In this document: piece after piece, positions 34,724-43,904 of the stretch
How positions within the stretch are numbered: position 1 is the first letter of the stretch
Layout: every line of letters starts with the position of its first letter
Assembly: GCF_003606385.1 (NCBI RefSeq)
Contig: NZ_CP032514.1
Coordinates: 2,960,913 to 3,024,912 of the forward strand
Direction: 5' to 3'
DNA length: 64,000 bases
Origin: Actinomyces lilanjuaniae
GTDB taxonomy: Bacteria > Actinomycetota > Actinomycetes > Actinomycetales > Actinomycetaceae
Notes under the pieces: generated by a model
Told to the model about the DNA's origin: nothing
Database searches by the model: none
Seen by the model: only the letters and a program-made list of their open reading frames with translations
Program-made: the position numbers and the translations under genes

Positions 34724-36256
34724 TCACAGCGGGTAGGGGGATGCCGAGCCCTCGACGGCCTCGGTGAGGTCAACCTCCCGGCCACCCACGCGGAAGCGGT
34801 AGCGGCCCAGGAGCTCGACCTCCTCCTCCCGGGTGACCCACGTCCGCAGCGCCTTCTTCTCCGCCTCCTCCAGCCAGGCCGTCCGGTCTGAGACGCACCG
34901 GAAGCGGCAGGCGGCAGCCAGCTCGCGCAGCCAGAGCATCTGGGTGTCGTCCAGGAGGTTGCGACGGTGCCGGAAGAAGGCCACGTCCGGGTCAACCCCG
35001 ATGACCTCTCCCAGCCATAGCCGACTCGCACTGGCTCGCAGCGCGTTGCGGGCCGTGGCGTCACTGGGGTCGTCGGTAGCGTAGTTGTCCCACATGGGGG
35101 CCACGTCCGGTCCAACCCTCACCGCGTCGAGGACACCGACGGAGGGCATGAGCAGGGCACCCGAGCCGAGCAGGAACACGTCCTCCCCCGCCGCCTGACG
35201 AACTAAGCGCAGGCCCTCACGGTAGGCCTGCTCACGGTCGGTGTCTTGTGCCCGGACCCCGGGGACCGCCGCGGCATTGAGGAAGTCGAGCTTGAGGTAG
35301 GAGAACCCCCACTCGTGGACCACCCGGTCGATGACCTCGTATACCAGGTCCTGGGCACGCGGGTGGGTCATGTCCAGGGCGTGGTAGTGGGAGCCCCAGT
35401 TGGACCCGGCCACAGCCAGCGAGCCGTCGGCAGCGCGAACAAAGGCCTCAGGATGCTCCCGCACTGCCCGGGACCCGGGCAGGGCGATGAAGGGAGCCAC
35501 CCACAGGCCGGGGGTCATATCCGCCTCCCAGACGGCGTCGGCGACCGCCTTCATGCCAGAGGGGAAGCGTGGCCCCGCGTGCCAGTCCCCGACCCCAGCC
35601 TGCCAGCCGTCGTCGATCTGCAGGGTGGAGAACCCGCACCGGGCCACTTCAGGGATCTCCGCCGCGACGGCCTCCTCGGAGACCCCCTCGTAGTAGGAGT
35701 ACCAGGAGCACCACACGCTCTGCGGCCTGATCTCACGGCGCCCCTGGTACGCCCCTAGCTGCCGGGCGTAGGCGGTCATGACCTGGGTGGCGGATCCGAC
35801 CAGGATGACCCAGCGTCCGGGCCGCCCGGTCTCGGTGAAGGCCTCCAGGGCGGCCTCGTCCACGCGTACCCGGGGGGTCTCGCCCTCCAGGCAGCCCACG
35901 AGAACGGCACTGGGCCGGTCCGGTACCACCTCCCCGGCAGGCTTCTCTCCGACGGGTCCGGCGTCCTCGACCACGGCCACCCAGGAGGAGTGGTGACGGG
36001 TGGGGTCGTCCCAGAGGTCGTCGTCAGCGGTGCGGCGGCGAACCGGGTTGGCTACCCGCAGGGGCGGATCCGCCAGCCGTTGCCACCCCGAGGGGGACCA
36101 CGACGTCTGGCCGGTGCGGTAGACCTCACCGCCACGCATGTCGTGGAGAAGACTCAGGTGTGCCGCGCGCACGTAGGCCTTCCCGTCCCTGCGGGTGACG
36201 TCGCCGTCGGTGGCCAGGGCGATGCTCCGGCCGCCTAGGTCAATCTGGTGGATCAC
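34724..36256 (-). CDS. Alpha-galactosidase-type glycoside hydrolase (GH36-like, TIM barrel)
   Basis: The 510-residue protein has an N-terminal beta-sandwich and a TIM barrel with VWCSWYSYYEGVSEE, FSTLQIDDGWQAGVGDW and the nucleophile segment YLKLDFLNA. A later Asp in DAVRVGPDVAPMWDN is a likely acid/base. These are GH36/GH27-clan motifs. No signal peptide is seen, so the substrate is probably an imported oligosaccharide. It starts with GTG at 36256 behind AGGAGAGGA. A Gfo/Idh oxidoreductase gene lies 244 bases upstream on the same strand, consistent with a sugar-catabolic unit. Exact linkage specificity cannot be told. Confidence 0.85.
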   Translation of the reverse strand: MIHQIDLGGRSIALATDGDVTRRDGKAYVRAAHLSLLHDMRGGEVYRTGQTSWSPSGWQRLADPPLRVANPVRRRTADDDLWDDPTRHHSSWVAVVEDAGPVGEKPAGEVVPDRPSAVLVGCLEGETPRVRVDEAALEAFTETGRPGRWVILVGSATQVMTAYARQLGAYQGRREIRPQSVWCSWYSYYEGVSEEAVAAEIPEVARCGFSTLQIDDGWQAGVGDWHAGPRFPSGMKAVADAVWEADMTPGLWVAPFIALPGSRAVREHPEAFVRAADGSLAVAGSNWGSHYHALDMTHPRAQDLVYEVIDRVVHEWGFSYLKLDFLNAAAVPGVRAQDTDREQAYREGLRLVRQAAGEDVFLLGSGALLMPSVGVLDAVRVGPDVAPMWDNYATDDPSDATARNALRASASRLWLGEVIGVDPDVAFFRHRRNLLDDTQMLWLRELAAACRFRCVSDRTAWLEEAEKKALRTWVTREEEVELLGRYRFRVGGREVDLTEAVEGSASPYPL

Positions 36257-36499
36257 GGGTCCTCTCCTGCCTGCTGGTGTCTTCGTAGTCCTTCCTTATG
36301 GACCCTCTGCTGTCCGCCTACACCGCAACCTACCGGGTCCCACGGCCAGGCGACAGGCTCCCGGGGCATCCTGTGGACAGCCTGATCGTCGTCGGGAGCC
36401 TCGGATGGTGAGAACCGACCCGCACGCAGCGACACCCCGCAGCACCGTGACACGCACCGCTACTGTCTGGGTCCAGTCCCCGCCCTGAACGTCCCCGAA

Positions 36500-37690
36500 T
36501 CAGCCCCGCCTCTGGCCGCCCTCGAAGTAGGCGGCCACGCGCTCCTCCACCCGGGGGACGTCGCGGGGCACCGACCCCGAGCGCAGGGACTCGGTGGCCA
36601 GGGCGCCCGTGGCCACGGCGTCGCGAGCGCCCACGGGGGAGGTCTGCGTGGACCCGCCGTCACGCACGAAGCGCAGGAACTCATCCATGGTGCGCTGGTC
36701 GGCGCTGTCGTGCCCGGTCCCCTCCTCCGTGATGGGGTACTCGGCGCTGCCGTGCTCGCTGTAGCCCGAGCGTCGTGTCCACACCCGGACCACGCCCCCC
36801 GCGCCGTCGCCGAAGTTCTCCGCCCGGCCCCGCGTCCCGATCACCGTGTAGCTGCGCCAGTAGTCGGGGGTGAAGTGGCACTGCTGGTAGCTGGCCATGA
36901 CCCCGTTGCGCAGGGTCATGAGGACCATAGACAGGTCCTCGACGTCGATCACCGGGTTGAGCCCGGTCAGCGCATCGGGCGGCCAGTGGTCGTGGCTGAA
37001 CCAGTCGCCCATGACGGTGCCGGGGCTGGCCCCGTGGGGGCGCCGTTCCCCGGCGCCGTAGACCATGAGGTCACCCATCCCCACCACCCTGCGGGTCGTG
37101 GACCCGGCGATCCAGTGGATGACGTCGATGTCGTGGGCGGCCTTCTGCAGGAGCAGCCCGGTGGTCCTGGCCCGCTCAGCGTGCCAGTCCCGGAAGTAGT
37201 AGTCACCTCCGTTGCCCACAAAGTGTCGGCACCACACCGCCTTGGGCTCACCGATCTCGCCGCGGTCCACCACGTCCTTGAGCAGCCTGACCACGGCCAT
37301 GTGCCGCATGTTGTGGCCCACGTACAGCCTGGTCCCGCTGCGCCGCGCCACCTCCAGCACCCGGTCCGCCCCCTTGAGGCTGACCGCCAGCGGCTTCTCC
37401 AGGTAGACGGGCACACCGGCGCGCAGGAAGGCGCAGGCCACCTCCTCATGGGTGTCGTCCGGAGTGGTCACGACCACGGCGTCCAGCCCGGAGCGCCCCG
37501 CCTCGGCCAGCTCACGGTAGTCGGAGACCACCTCGACCCCTGCGGGCAGGAACCGCCGGGCACGCTGGTGCCGGTCGTTCGCGGGATCTGCTGCTGCCAC
37601 CAGTCGGGCAGGCACAGGGGAGGACTCGGCCAGGGCAGCCAGAGGACTGCGCGCGCCGACCCCCACCACGCCGACCCTCAGCTCTGTCAC
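36500..37690 (-). CDS. Gfo/Idh/MocA-family oxidoreductase
   Basis: The 396-residue NAD(P)-dependent dehydrogenase-like protein has Rossmann start LRVGVVGVGARSPLAALAE, VVVTTPDDTHEE, the family motif YLEKPLAVSLKGADRVLE, and HDIDVIHWIAG in the catalytic part. It starts with GTG at 37690 with GAGGAGG six bases upstream; the ATG at 37726 lacks such a site. Members oxidise or reduce sugars, inositols and related compounds, and some use NAD-dependent hydrolysis of glycosides. Pairing with an alpha-galactosidase-like gene suggests oligosaccharide or glycoside breakdown. Confidence 0.9.
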   Translation of the reverse strand: MTELRVGVVGVGARSPLAALAESSPVPARLVAAADPANDRHQRARRFLPAGVEVVSDYRELAEAGRSGLDAVVVTTPDDTHEEVACAFLRAGVPVYLEKPLAVSLKGADRVLEVARRSGTRLYVGHNMRHMAVVRLLKDVVDRGEIGEPKAVWCRHFVGNGGDYYFRDWHAERARTTGLLLQKAAHDIDVIHWIAGSTTRRVVGMGDLMVYGAGERRPHGASPGTVMGDWFSHDHWPPDALTGLNPVIDVEDLSMVLMTLRNGVMASYQQCHFTPDYWRSYTVIGTRGRAENFGDGAGGVVRVWTRRSGYSEHGSAEYPITEEGTGHDSADQRTMDEFLRFVRDGGSTQTSPVGARDAVATGALATESLRSGSVPRDVPRVEERVAAYFEGGQRRG

Positions 37691-37893
37691 GGTCGCCTCC
37701 TCACCAGCGCTTGCTCCCCGTCCCATCCTGGCACAGACCCGGGCACGTCTGCGTCCGCACCCTCACGCCAGGACAGGTCTGCTGTAGCCTTCATCCCGAA
37801 GGTTCTTCCGTCTCTTCTATCCCGAGACTGACCTGGACAACGCCGTCACCTGCACCTGTAGTTAACCCCTTGTCGAACACCACGGTTAAGCCT

Positions 37894-38568
37894 ATGACTG
37901 CACTGCTCGAGCTGGAGGATCTCGTCGTCTCCCGAGGGAGAAGGTTCCGCCTCGCCCCACTGACCATCCGCTTCGACACCCCTGGTGTCGTGGGTCTCTT
38001 TGGTCACAACGGGGCCGGGAAGACGACCCTGCTCAAAGCCCTGGCCGGGCTGCTGCCCCTCCGGTCGGGCTCGGTGAAAACCCCGGGCGCGGCACTGCCG
38101 ACCCTCCTGCCAGACTCCCCGTTCCTCTACACCTTCTTGAGGGTCGGCTCGGTCCCTGACGTCCTGGGGGACTACTTCGAGGACTTTGACCGCGACCGCG
38201 CCCGGTCCATCATCAACAGCCTCTCACTGGACACCTCCAAGAAGGTGGGCGACCTGTCGAAGGGCATGGAGGAGCAGCTCAACCTCGGCATGACGCTGGC
38301 CAGGAGGTCGTCGGTCTACCTCCTTGACGAGCCCCTGGCAGCAGTGGACCCCGTGACACGCGACCGGATGCTGGAGCTCATAGGGCAGCACAGGCCCGCC
38401 GACGCCCTCATCATCGTCAGCACACACCTCATCGCTGGCCTGGAGCCTCTTTTCGACGAGTGCGTCGTGCTCCACGACGGCAGGATGCTGCTGCGCACGC
38501 AGGCCTCGCAGGCATCGTCCGGGCAGAGCCTGGAGGCACGGATCAAGGAGGCGATGCTGCGTGCGTGA
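37894..38568 (+). CDS. ABC transporter ATP-binding protein
   Basis: The 224-residue ATPase starts MTALLELEDLVV at 37894. Walker A is GHNGAGKTT, the signature region is DLSKGMEEQL, Walker B is SVYLLDEPLAAVDP, and the switch His is in IIVSTHLIAG. The degenerate signature (LSKGM rather than LSGGQ) is like that of ABC-2-type exporters. The stop overlaps the start of the permease gene by eight bases. The upstream start signal is weak. A simple two-component exporter or a bacteriocin/lantibiotic-type self-protection pump are possible; cargo unknown. Confidence 0.9.
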   Translation: MTALLELEDLVVSRGRRFRLAPLTIRFDTPGVVGLFGHNGAGKTTLLKALAGLLPLRSGSVKTPGAALPTLLPDSPFLYTFLRVGSVPDVLGDYFEDFDRDRARSIINSLSLDTSKKVGDLSKGMEEQLNLGMTLARRSSVYLLDEPLAAVDPVTRDRMLELIGQHRPADALIIVSTHLIAGLEPLFDECVVLHDGRMLLRTQASQASSGQSLEARIKEAMLRA

Positions 38569-39322
38569 CATCCGTACCGAGGCGCGCAAGCACCTGGGCT
38601 TCTTCTCGGTGTGCGCCGTCGTGCTCGCCGCCACCCTCCTCCTCAGGGAACTCCTGGAGTCCTACAGATCTGTGACCGAGGTGGTCTGGGTCTTTGCCGT
38701 CATCCTCGTGTCGGCAGCCACCACTTTTTACGTGGGGGCGCACGTCTTCATCTTTCTGGTGCTCAAAGGAGACATCCTCCTCCAGCTCTCCACCCACTCG
38801 CCCCTGAGAAAGCTCCTGGTCAAGACGCTCCCGCTCGCTACCGGCTTCTGCGCCACCGGTCTCATCACCCTGCTGGCCTACGCCACGACGTGGCCGGAGC
38901 AGGGCAGAGCAGGGGCGGTAGCCTACGCAGTCTGCGCCAAGCTCGCCTCGTGCGCAGCCCTGGTGTCCCTGGCATGGCTCCTGGGGCTCGCCGCCGCAGG
39001 CCTCAGGGGGTTCTACCTGCGGCTCCTGGTCTACGCCGGCGGACTCGTCGTGCTGGTCGGCCTGCAGGCCGCCGCGGTGTGGAGCACGGCCGGGCTGGAG
39101 GGCACCGGGTGGGCGGTAGGCGCGTCCACCTCCTACACGGGGTACCCGGTGTACTACGGGCCTCTAGGCGTCTGCCTGGGAACACCGTTCACCACCGACT
39201 CGACAGGACCCTACGTGCTCAGCCTGGTCCTCAACATCCTCTGGATGGGGGTCTGCCTGCTGGCCGTCGGGCTGAGCTCCCGTCTGCGCCGCCGGGGCGC
39301 CGTGCGCCTGCACGCCTCCTAG
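38561..39322 (+). CDS. Predicted ABC transporter permease (six-span membrane protein)
   Basis: The 253-residue protein starts with GTG at 38561, overlapping the ATPase gene. Six or so hydrophobic spans are visible (e.g. FFSVCAVVLAATLLLREL, VWVFAVILVSAATTFYVG, LVVLVGLQAAAVW, VLSLVLNILWMGVCLLAVG) with a basic C-terminus. No sequence family is recognised, which is usual for ABC-2-like partner permeases. Overlap with the ATPase gene is the main evidence for its role. Confidence 0.78.
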   Translation: MRDIRTEARKHLGFFSVCAVVLAATLLLRELLESYRSVTEVVWVFAVILVSAATTFYVGAHVFIFLVLKGDILLQLSTHSPLRKLLVKTLPLATGFCATGLITLLAYATTWPEQGRAGAVAYAVCAKLASCAALVSLAWLLGLAAAGLRGFYLRLLVYAGGLVVLVGLQAAAVWSTAGLEGTGWAVGASTSYTGYPVYYGPLGVCLGTPFTTDSTGPYVLSLVLNILWMGVCLLAVGLSSRLRRRGAVRLHAS

Positions 39323-39360
39323 CGCAGGCCGCGCCCGCGCATCCCGTCCAGCCCCGCCCC

Positions 39361-40851
39361 TTACTCCTGGTCCTGCCGGGCAGCCCACCAGGAGCGCAGC
39401 GCCTGACGAGCCAGCTCCTCACCCAGGGGACCTTTCTCCATGCGTAGGTCCAGCAGGAAGCGGTAGGCCTGGCCCACAACCGGTCCGGGGGCGACCCCCA
39501 GCTCGGCCATAATCTGGCTGCCGTCCAGGTCGGGACGGATCGCGGCCAGCTCCTCGGCCTTGCGCAGCTGGTCGATACGTGCCTCCAGGTCGTCGTAGGC
39601 GTGGTCCAGCATGGCGGCCTTGCGCCGGTTGCGGGTGGTGACGTCGGCACGCGTGAGCCGGTGGAGGCGCTCCAGCAGGGGACCGGCGTCGGTGACGTAG
39701 CGGCGCACCGCCGAGTCCGACCACCCGGCGTCGGCGTAGCCGTGGAAGCGCAGGTGCAGCTCGACCAGTCGCGCCACGTCTTTGACAGTCTGCTTGTCAA
39801 AGCGCAGGGCGCGCAGGCGCTTGGCGGCCAGGCGCGCCCCCACGTGGTCGTGCCCGTGGAAGGTCACCGTCCCGCCCGGCAGAAAGCGGCGGGTGGCGGG
39901 TTTGCCGATGTCGTGGAGGAGCGCGGCCAGGCGCAGCACCAGGTCGGGTCCGGGCACAGGCCCCTGCGGGCCGGTCTCCAGGTCGATGGCCTGGTCCAGG
40001 ACCGTCAGGGTGTGCTCGTAGACGTCCTTGTGGCGGCGGTGCTCGTCCACGGTCTCGCGCAGGGCCGACACCTCCGGCAGGACGACGTCGGCCACCCCGG
40101 TGTGCACCAGAAGCTCCAGGCCGCGCCGGGGCCAGGGGCTGGTCAGCAGCCTTTCCAGCTCGGCACGCACGCGCTCGGCAGAGACGATGCTCAGCCGCGA
40201 CGCCATCTGGGACATAGCGCTTACCACGTCGGGCTCAACATCCAGACCCAGCTGGGCGGCAAAGCGCGCGGCCCGCATGATGCGCAGGGGATCGTCGTCA
40301 AAGGACTGGACAGGGGAGACCGGGGTGCGCAGGACCCCTGCCCTCAGGTCCGCCAGCCCGTGGTGGGGGTCGACAAGCTCCAGGTCGGGCAGGCGCAGGG
40401 CCATGGCGTTGACGGTGAAGTCCCGGCGGGTGAGGTCCCCCTCCAGGGTGTCGCCGTAGGAGACGGTCGGCTTGCGCGAGCCAACCTCGTAGTCCTCGGT
40501 GCGGTAGGTCGTCACCTCCACGACCACTTCTCCCTTGCGGGCACCGATCGTGCCAAAGTCGCGTCCGACGTCCCAGCAGGCGTCCCCCCAGGCACGCAGC
40601 AGTACCTCCGTCTGCTCCGGGCGGGCCGAGGTGGTCAGGTCCAGGTCGTGGGGAGTGGTTCCCATGAAGGCGTCACGTACCGGCCCGCCCACCAGGGCGA
40701 TCTCGTGGCCTGCCCGGGCAAAGGTGTGGGCCAGAGCAGCCAGGGGCACCGGTAGGGCAAAGAGCGCGCAGCGTGCTGTCGGGGTCAGGCCGCAGGCATC
40801 TGGCTCCTCGGAGAGCGGGGCGTGGGAGGGGGGACGGGTCTGCGCAGTCAT
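39361..40851 (-). CDS. cca: CCA tRNA nucleotidyltransferase with HD domain
   Basis: The 496-residue class II enzyme adds or repairs the tRNA 3' CCA. It has the nucleotidyltransferase motif VGGPVRDAFMG with the metal-binding DLDLTTSARPEQ, then RRDFTVNAMAL, DPLRIMRAARFAAQLG, and an HD domain (LLHDIGKPATRRF, FHGHDHVGA). It starts at ATG 40851. The frame is open to 41727 on this strand, but that part is the antisense shadow of the NUDIX gene. Divergent NUDIX, DUF6049 and MurJ genes form the usual actinobacterial neighbourhood. Confidence 0.94.
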   Translation of the reverse strand: MTAQTRPPSHAPLSEEPDACGLTPTARCALFALPVPLAALAHTFARAGHEIALVGGPVRDAFMGTTPHDLDLTTSARPEQTEVLLRAWGDACWDVGRDFGTIGARKGEVVVEVTTYRTEDYEVGSRKPTVSYGDTLEGDLTRRDFTVNAMALRLPDLELVDPHHGLADLRAGVLRTPVSPVQSFDDDPLRIMRAARFAAQLGLDVEPDVVSAMSQMASRLSIVSAERVRAELERLLTSPWPRRGLELLVHTGVADVVLPEVSALRETVDEHRRHKDVYEHTLTVLDQAIDLETGPQGPVPGPDLVLRLAALLHDIGKPATRRFLPGGTVTFHGHDHVGARLAAKRLRALRFDKQTVKDVARLVELHLRFHGYADAGWSDSAVRRYVTDAGPLLERLHRLTRADVTTRNRRKAAMLDHAYDDLEARIDQLRKAEELAAIRPDLDGSQIMAELGVAPGPVVGQAYRFLLDLRMEKGPLGEELARQALRSWWAARQDQE

Positions 40852-40964
40852 CAGGCCAAGCCTGCCACGTCGGGAGCCGTCGGCGGCGGCGTCCCTGTCA
40901 GCACCCGGTCGGCTCTGGCCGTGACAGTCCTCATCGACCCACGCGGAGGTCTCGTCCACATCCA

Positions 40965-40995
40965 TTGACACCGCTGTTGGACCTAGAGTATCCCT
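40965..40995 (+). promoter_or_regulatory. Candidate promoter of the NUDIX operon, possibly leaderless
   Basis: TAGAGT (40984-40989) fits the TANNNT -10 consensus and ends six bases before the NUDIX ATG at 40996. No Shine-Dalgarno lies in between, as expected for a leaderless mRNA, which is common in actinobacteria. TTGACA at 40965-40970 resembles a -35, but the 13-base spacing is short. Confidence 0.4.
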
Positions 40996-41505
40996 ATGTC
41001 CTCCCGTCGCACCCGCACGCCCCGCGCCGCCTCGGCGGCTCGCCGGGCGGGTGCGCGCAGCCTCCCCGTCGTCGACGAGACAAGCGCCGGCGGCCTGGTT
41101 GTTGACGTCCAGGCTGGTCAGGCCTTCACCGCGGTCATCGCGCGCCGTAACCGTGGTGGGCGGCTGGAGTGGTGCCTGCCCAAGGGGCACCTGGAAGGAA
41201 CAGAGACACCGGAGGAGGCCGCCGTGCGAGAGATCGCCGAGGAGACCGGTATCACCGGCCAGGTGCTGCGCCACCTGGCGACGATCGACTACTGGTTCGC
41301 TGGCGACGCGCACCGCGTCCACAAGGTGGTACACCACTTCCTCCTGGAAGCTGTCGACGGGTTCCTCACCACCGCCAACGACCCCGACCACGAGGCGGAG
41401 GACGTCGAGTGGGTGGCCCTGGACGACGTGGCCCGCCGCCTGGCTTACCCCAACGAGCGTCGTATCGTGGCGGCCGCCCGGAAGATCCTTGTGGGTGACG
41501 CATGA
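40996..41505 (+). CDS. NUDIX hydrolase (MutT4-like)
   Basis: The 169-residue protein has the Nudix box GHLEGTETPEEAAVREIAEETGI (GX5EX7REUXEEXGU). A basic Arg/Ala-rich head of about 25 residues precedes the domain. Nudix enzymes cleave nucleoside diphosphates linked to other groups; this one occupies the place of mycobacterial MutT4 (Rv3908) beside DUF6049 and MurJ. ATGA overlap with the next gene shows operon organisation. The substrate is not deducible. Confidence 0.92.
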   Translation: MSSRRTRTPRAASAARRAGARSLPVVDETSAGGLVVDVQAGQAFTAVIARRNRGGRLEWCLPKGHLEGTETPEEAAVREIAEETGITGQVLRHLATIDYWFAGDAHRVHKVVHHFLLEAVDGFLTTANDPDHEAEDVEWVALDDVARRLAYPNERRIVAAARKILVGDA

Positions 41506-43904
41506 GGGGCCGGAAGGCACCTCACCGGCGCGGCCGCCGCCCCCAGAAGGTGGAACCGCGCCTGCCGGCAGCGCTGGTGACCGCGCTGACAGCGCTGAGT
41601 CTGCTGACCCTGGTGCTGGCCCCGGCCAGTGCCCTGTCGGCAGCGGCCCCGACCTCCCCGGCACCTGTCTCTGCTGCCTCCGTTGCGCTGCCCAGCGAGG
41701 TCGAGCTGGTGTCCGGCCAGGTGACACTGAGCATCGACGCCCTGGCGCCGGAGGTGATCCACGACGGAGAGGACCTCCTGGTCACCGGCACCATCGCCAA
41801 CGGTACCGACGAGACGCTGTCAGGCAGCTCCCTGGTGGTCCAGATCCAGGAGGGCACGGAGGTCACCTTCGAGACGCTGTCCCTGTGGCTGGCCAACGAG
41901 CGAGACACTTCTCTGTCGTCACCGTCTACCACACGGCTGCCACAGCTCCAGCCCGGGCAGACCTCCTCCTTCTCCGTGACGGTCAACTCTGAGAACCTGC
42001 CGCTGTCCGCTCGCGACCAGTGGGGTCCTCGTGGCGTCCAAGTCGCCCTTACCGACGGCGGGGCCACTGTCGCTGAGGACCGCAGCATCATCGTGTGGGA
42101 CAGCTCCTCGAGTGTGGACGCGGCCCGTGTCACCACCGTCATCCCTGTCACAGCCTCTGCCGAGGAACTGATGGTCCTGACCCTCCCGGCCTCTGCGGCC
42201 GACGACTCCTCGGCCGCAGAGGTGACCGTGACTGAGGTCCAGCAGCGGGTCCAGGCCCTGCTGGAGCTGGCGGGTGACGGCGTGGTCCTGGCAGTGGACC
42301 CGGCACTCCTGGAGGCTCTCGGTGTTGACGCCGGGTCCTTCCAGGGGGACCTGGCCAGCTCGACCCCACCCGACACCACAGGCACGGCCACCGCACCCAG
42401 CACCCCCCACACGGGGCAGCCCTCCGGACCCTCTCCCGCAGCCGCCTCCCCGTCTGCAGCACCCACTGCAGATCCGTCTGCCACCCCCTCAGGCTCCTCC
42501 TCGGCCCCAACTGCCCCGGCATCGCTGACTGCGGCCCTGACCCGTGCCATCGCTAACGGCGACGTCGCGACCCTGCCTTGGGACGACGCCGATACGGCAG
42601 CCCTGTCCCACCTGGGGGAGACCAACCTCCTGACCACCTCCGTCCAGAGGTCCCAGTCCTCAGCCGTGGCTGGTGCCGGGGCGGACCCCACGCTGGCCTG
42701 GCCCGTCTCGTCCCAGCTGGACGCCCAGACCCTGGAGGCCTTGCCTGACTCCGTGACGACGATCGTCGCTCCCGTTGGCTCCGTCCCCGTGACCCAGGAT
42801 CTCACCTACACGCCCTCCGGAACGACGACGATCGGAAGTCGCACGATACTGGTACCCGACGAGCCCGCCTCGCTCACCCTGGCTGGGCAGCTGCCCGAGC
42901 CTCTCGACGACCAAGAGCTCAGCGACCTGGACACGCGCCAGCTGCTGCGTGCACGGACCGCGATCTTCACCCGCCAGGCACCATCTGTGGGTCGCGACCT
43001 GGTCATCACCTTGGACCGGGCCTCGGCCGCAGCGGTAGAACCGGAGGTGCTCGCGCAGCGGCTGGCAGCCCTGCGGGACACGTCCTGGGTCACTGCCCAG
43101 GACCTGGAGACCCTGAGGTCGCGGACGGTCGAAAAGGGAGGGACTGGGGAAACGGGGAGTGCCAGGAGCTCCGCGAGCCCGGACCCGTCAGGATCAGGTA
43201 GCAGGGACAGCGGGGACGTGGCCCGCACGGACCCGCCGGAGCAAGTCAGTGACAGCGACGAGATCACCTCTGGGATCCTGTCGGAGGCCTACCGGTCGGG
43301 AGGCCGCCTGGACTCGATCGCCTCGGTGCTCTCCGACCCCCGGGCAGCTCTGGGGCGAGCCAGTGACCTGGCGAGCATCGTCTCCTCAGCGTCCTGGCGC
43401 TCCAACCCCCAGGCCCGCCGCGCGTACCTGGACTCTGCCGTTGCCGCAGGGGACTCGGTTGTCGACGCGCTGAGCGCTGCTCCCTCCTCCACCATCAACA
43501 TCATCAGCTCGGAGGCTGACCTGCCGGTGAGGATCGTCTCGACCCTGAGCCAGGAGGCGACTCTCCAGGTACGTCTGGTCTCAGACAGCCAGCGTCTCCA
43601 GATGCCTGACAGTGTCACTGTCACGGTCCCTGCACGCAGCCAGGTCACGACGACAGTCCCGGTCACGGCAGTAGGCTCCGGTGACGTTGACCTGACGATC
43701 GAGGTCCTTGCGGATGACGGTACGGCTGTGGGAACCCCGACCACCGTGCACATGCAGGTGCGAGCGGCGTGGGAGTCTGTCGGCACCTGGGTGGTCGGTG
43801 GCGTCCTGGCCCTTGTCCTGGTCTCCGGCGTGACGCGTACGGTACGTAGAGGACGCCGCACCGTCACGCCGACCATACCGGCACCAGCCCAGGAGAAGGC
43901 ATGA
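41502..43904 (+). CDS. DUF6049-family secreted/membrane protein
   Basis: The 800-residue protein has a basic head, a signal-like hydrophobic segment (ALVTALTALSLLTLVLAPASALSAA), a long Ser/Thr/Pro/Ala-rich extracytoplasmic part and a C-terminal membrane span (GTWVVGGVLALVLVSGVTRTVRRGRR). This corresponds to the large protein of the Rv3908-Rv3909-Rv3910 order, found next to murJ in actinobacteria. A role in cell-envelope growth is likely from this conserved linkage, but no biochemical function is known to me. It overlaps both neighbours by ATGA, so the three genes form one unit. Confidence 0.85.
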   Translation: MRGRKAPHRRGRRPQKVEPRLPAALVTALTALSLLTLVLAPASALSAAAPTSPAPVSAASVALPSEVELVSGQVTLSIDALAPEVIHDGEDLLVTGTIANGTDETLSGSSLVVQIQEGTEVTFETLSLWLANERDTSLSSPSTTRLPQLQPGQTSSFSVTVNSENLPLSARDQWGPRGVQVALTDGGATVAEDRSIIVWDSSSSVDAARVTTVIPVTASAEELMVLTLPASAADDSSAAEVTVTEVQQRVQALLELAGDGVVLAVDPALLEALGVDAGSFQGDLASSTPPDTTGTATAPSTPHTGQPSGPSPAAASPSAAPTADPSATPSGSSSAPTAPASLTAALTRAIANGDVATLPWDDADTAALSHLGETNLLTTSVQRSQSSAVAGAGADPTLAWPVSSQLDAQTLEALPDSVTTIVAPVGSVPVTQDLTYTPSGTTTIGSRTILVPDEPASLTLAGQLPEPLDDQELSDLDTRQLLRARTAIFTRQAPSVGRDLVITLDRASAAAVEPEVLAQRLAALRDTSWVTAQDLETLRSRTVEKGGTGETGSARSSASPDPSGSGSRDSGDVARTDPPEQVSDSDEITSGILSEAYRSGGRLDSIASVLSDPRAALGRASDLASIVSSASWRSNPQARRAYLDSAVAAGDSVVDALSAAPSSTINIISSEADLPVRIVSTLSQEATLQVRLVSDSQRLQMPDSVTVTVPARSQVTTTVPVTAVGSGDVDLTIEVLADDGTAVGTPTTVHMQVRAAWESVGTWVVGGVLALVLVSGVTRTVRRGRRTVTPTIPAPAQEKA

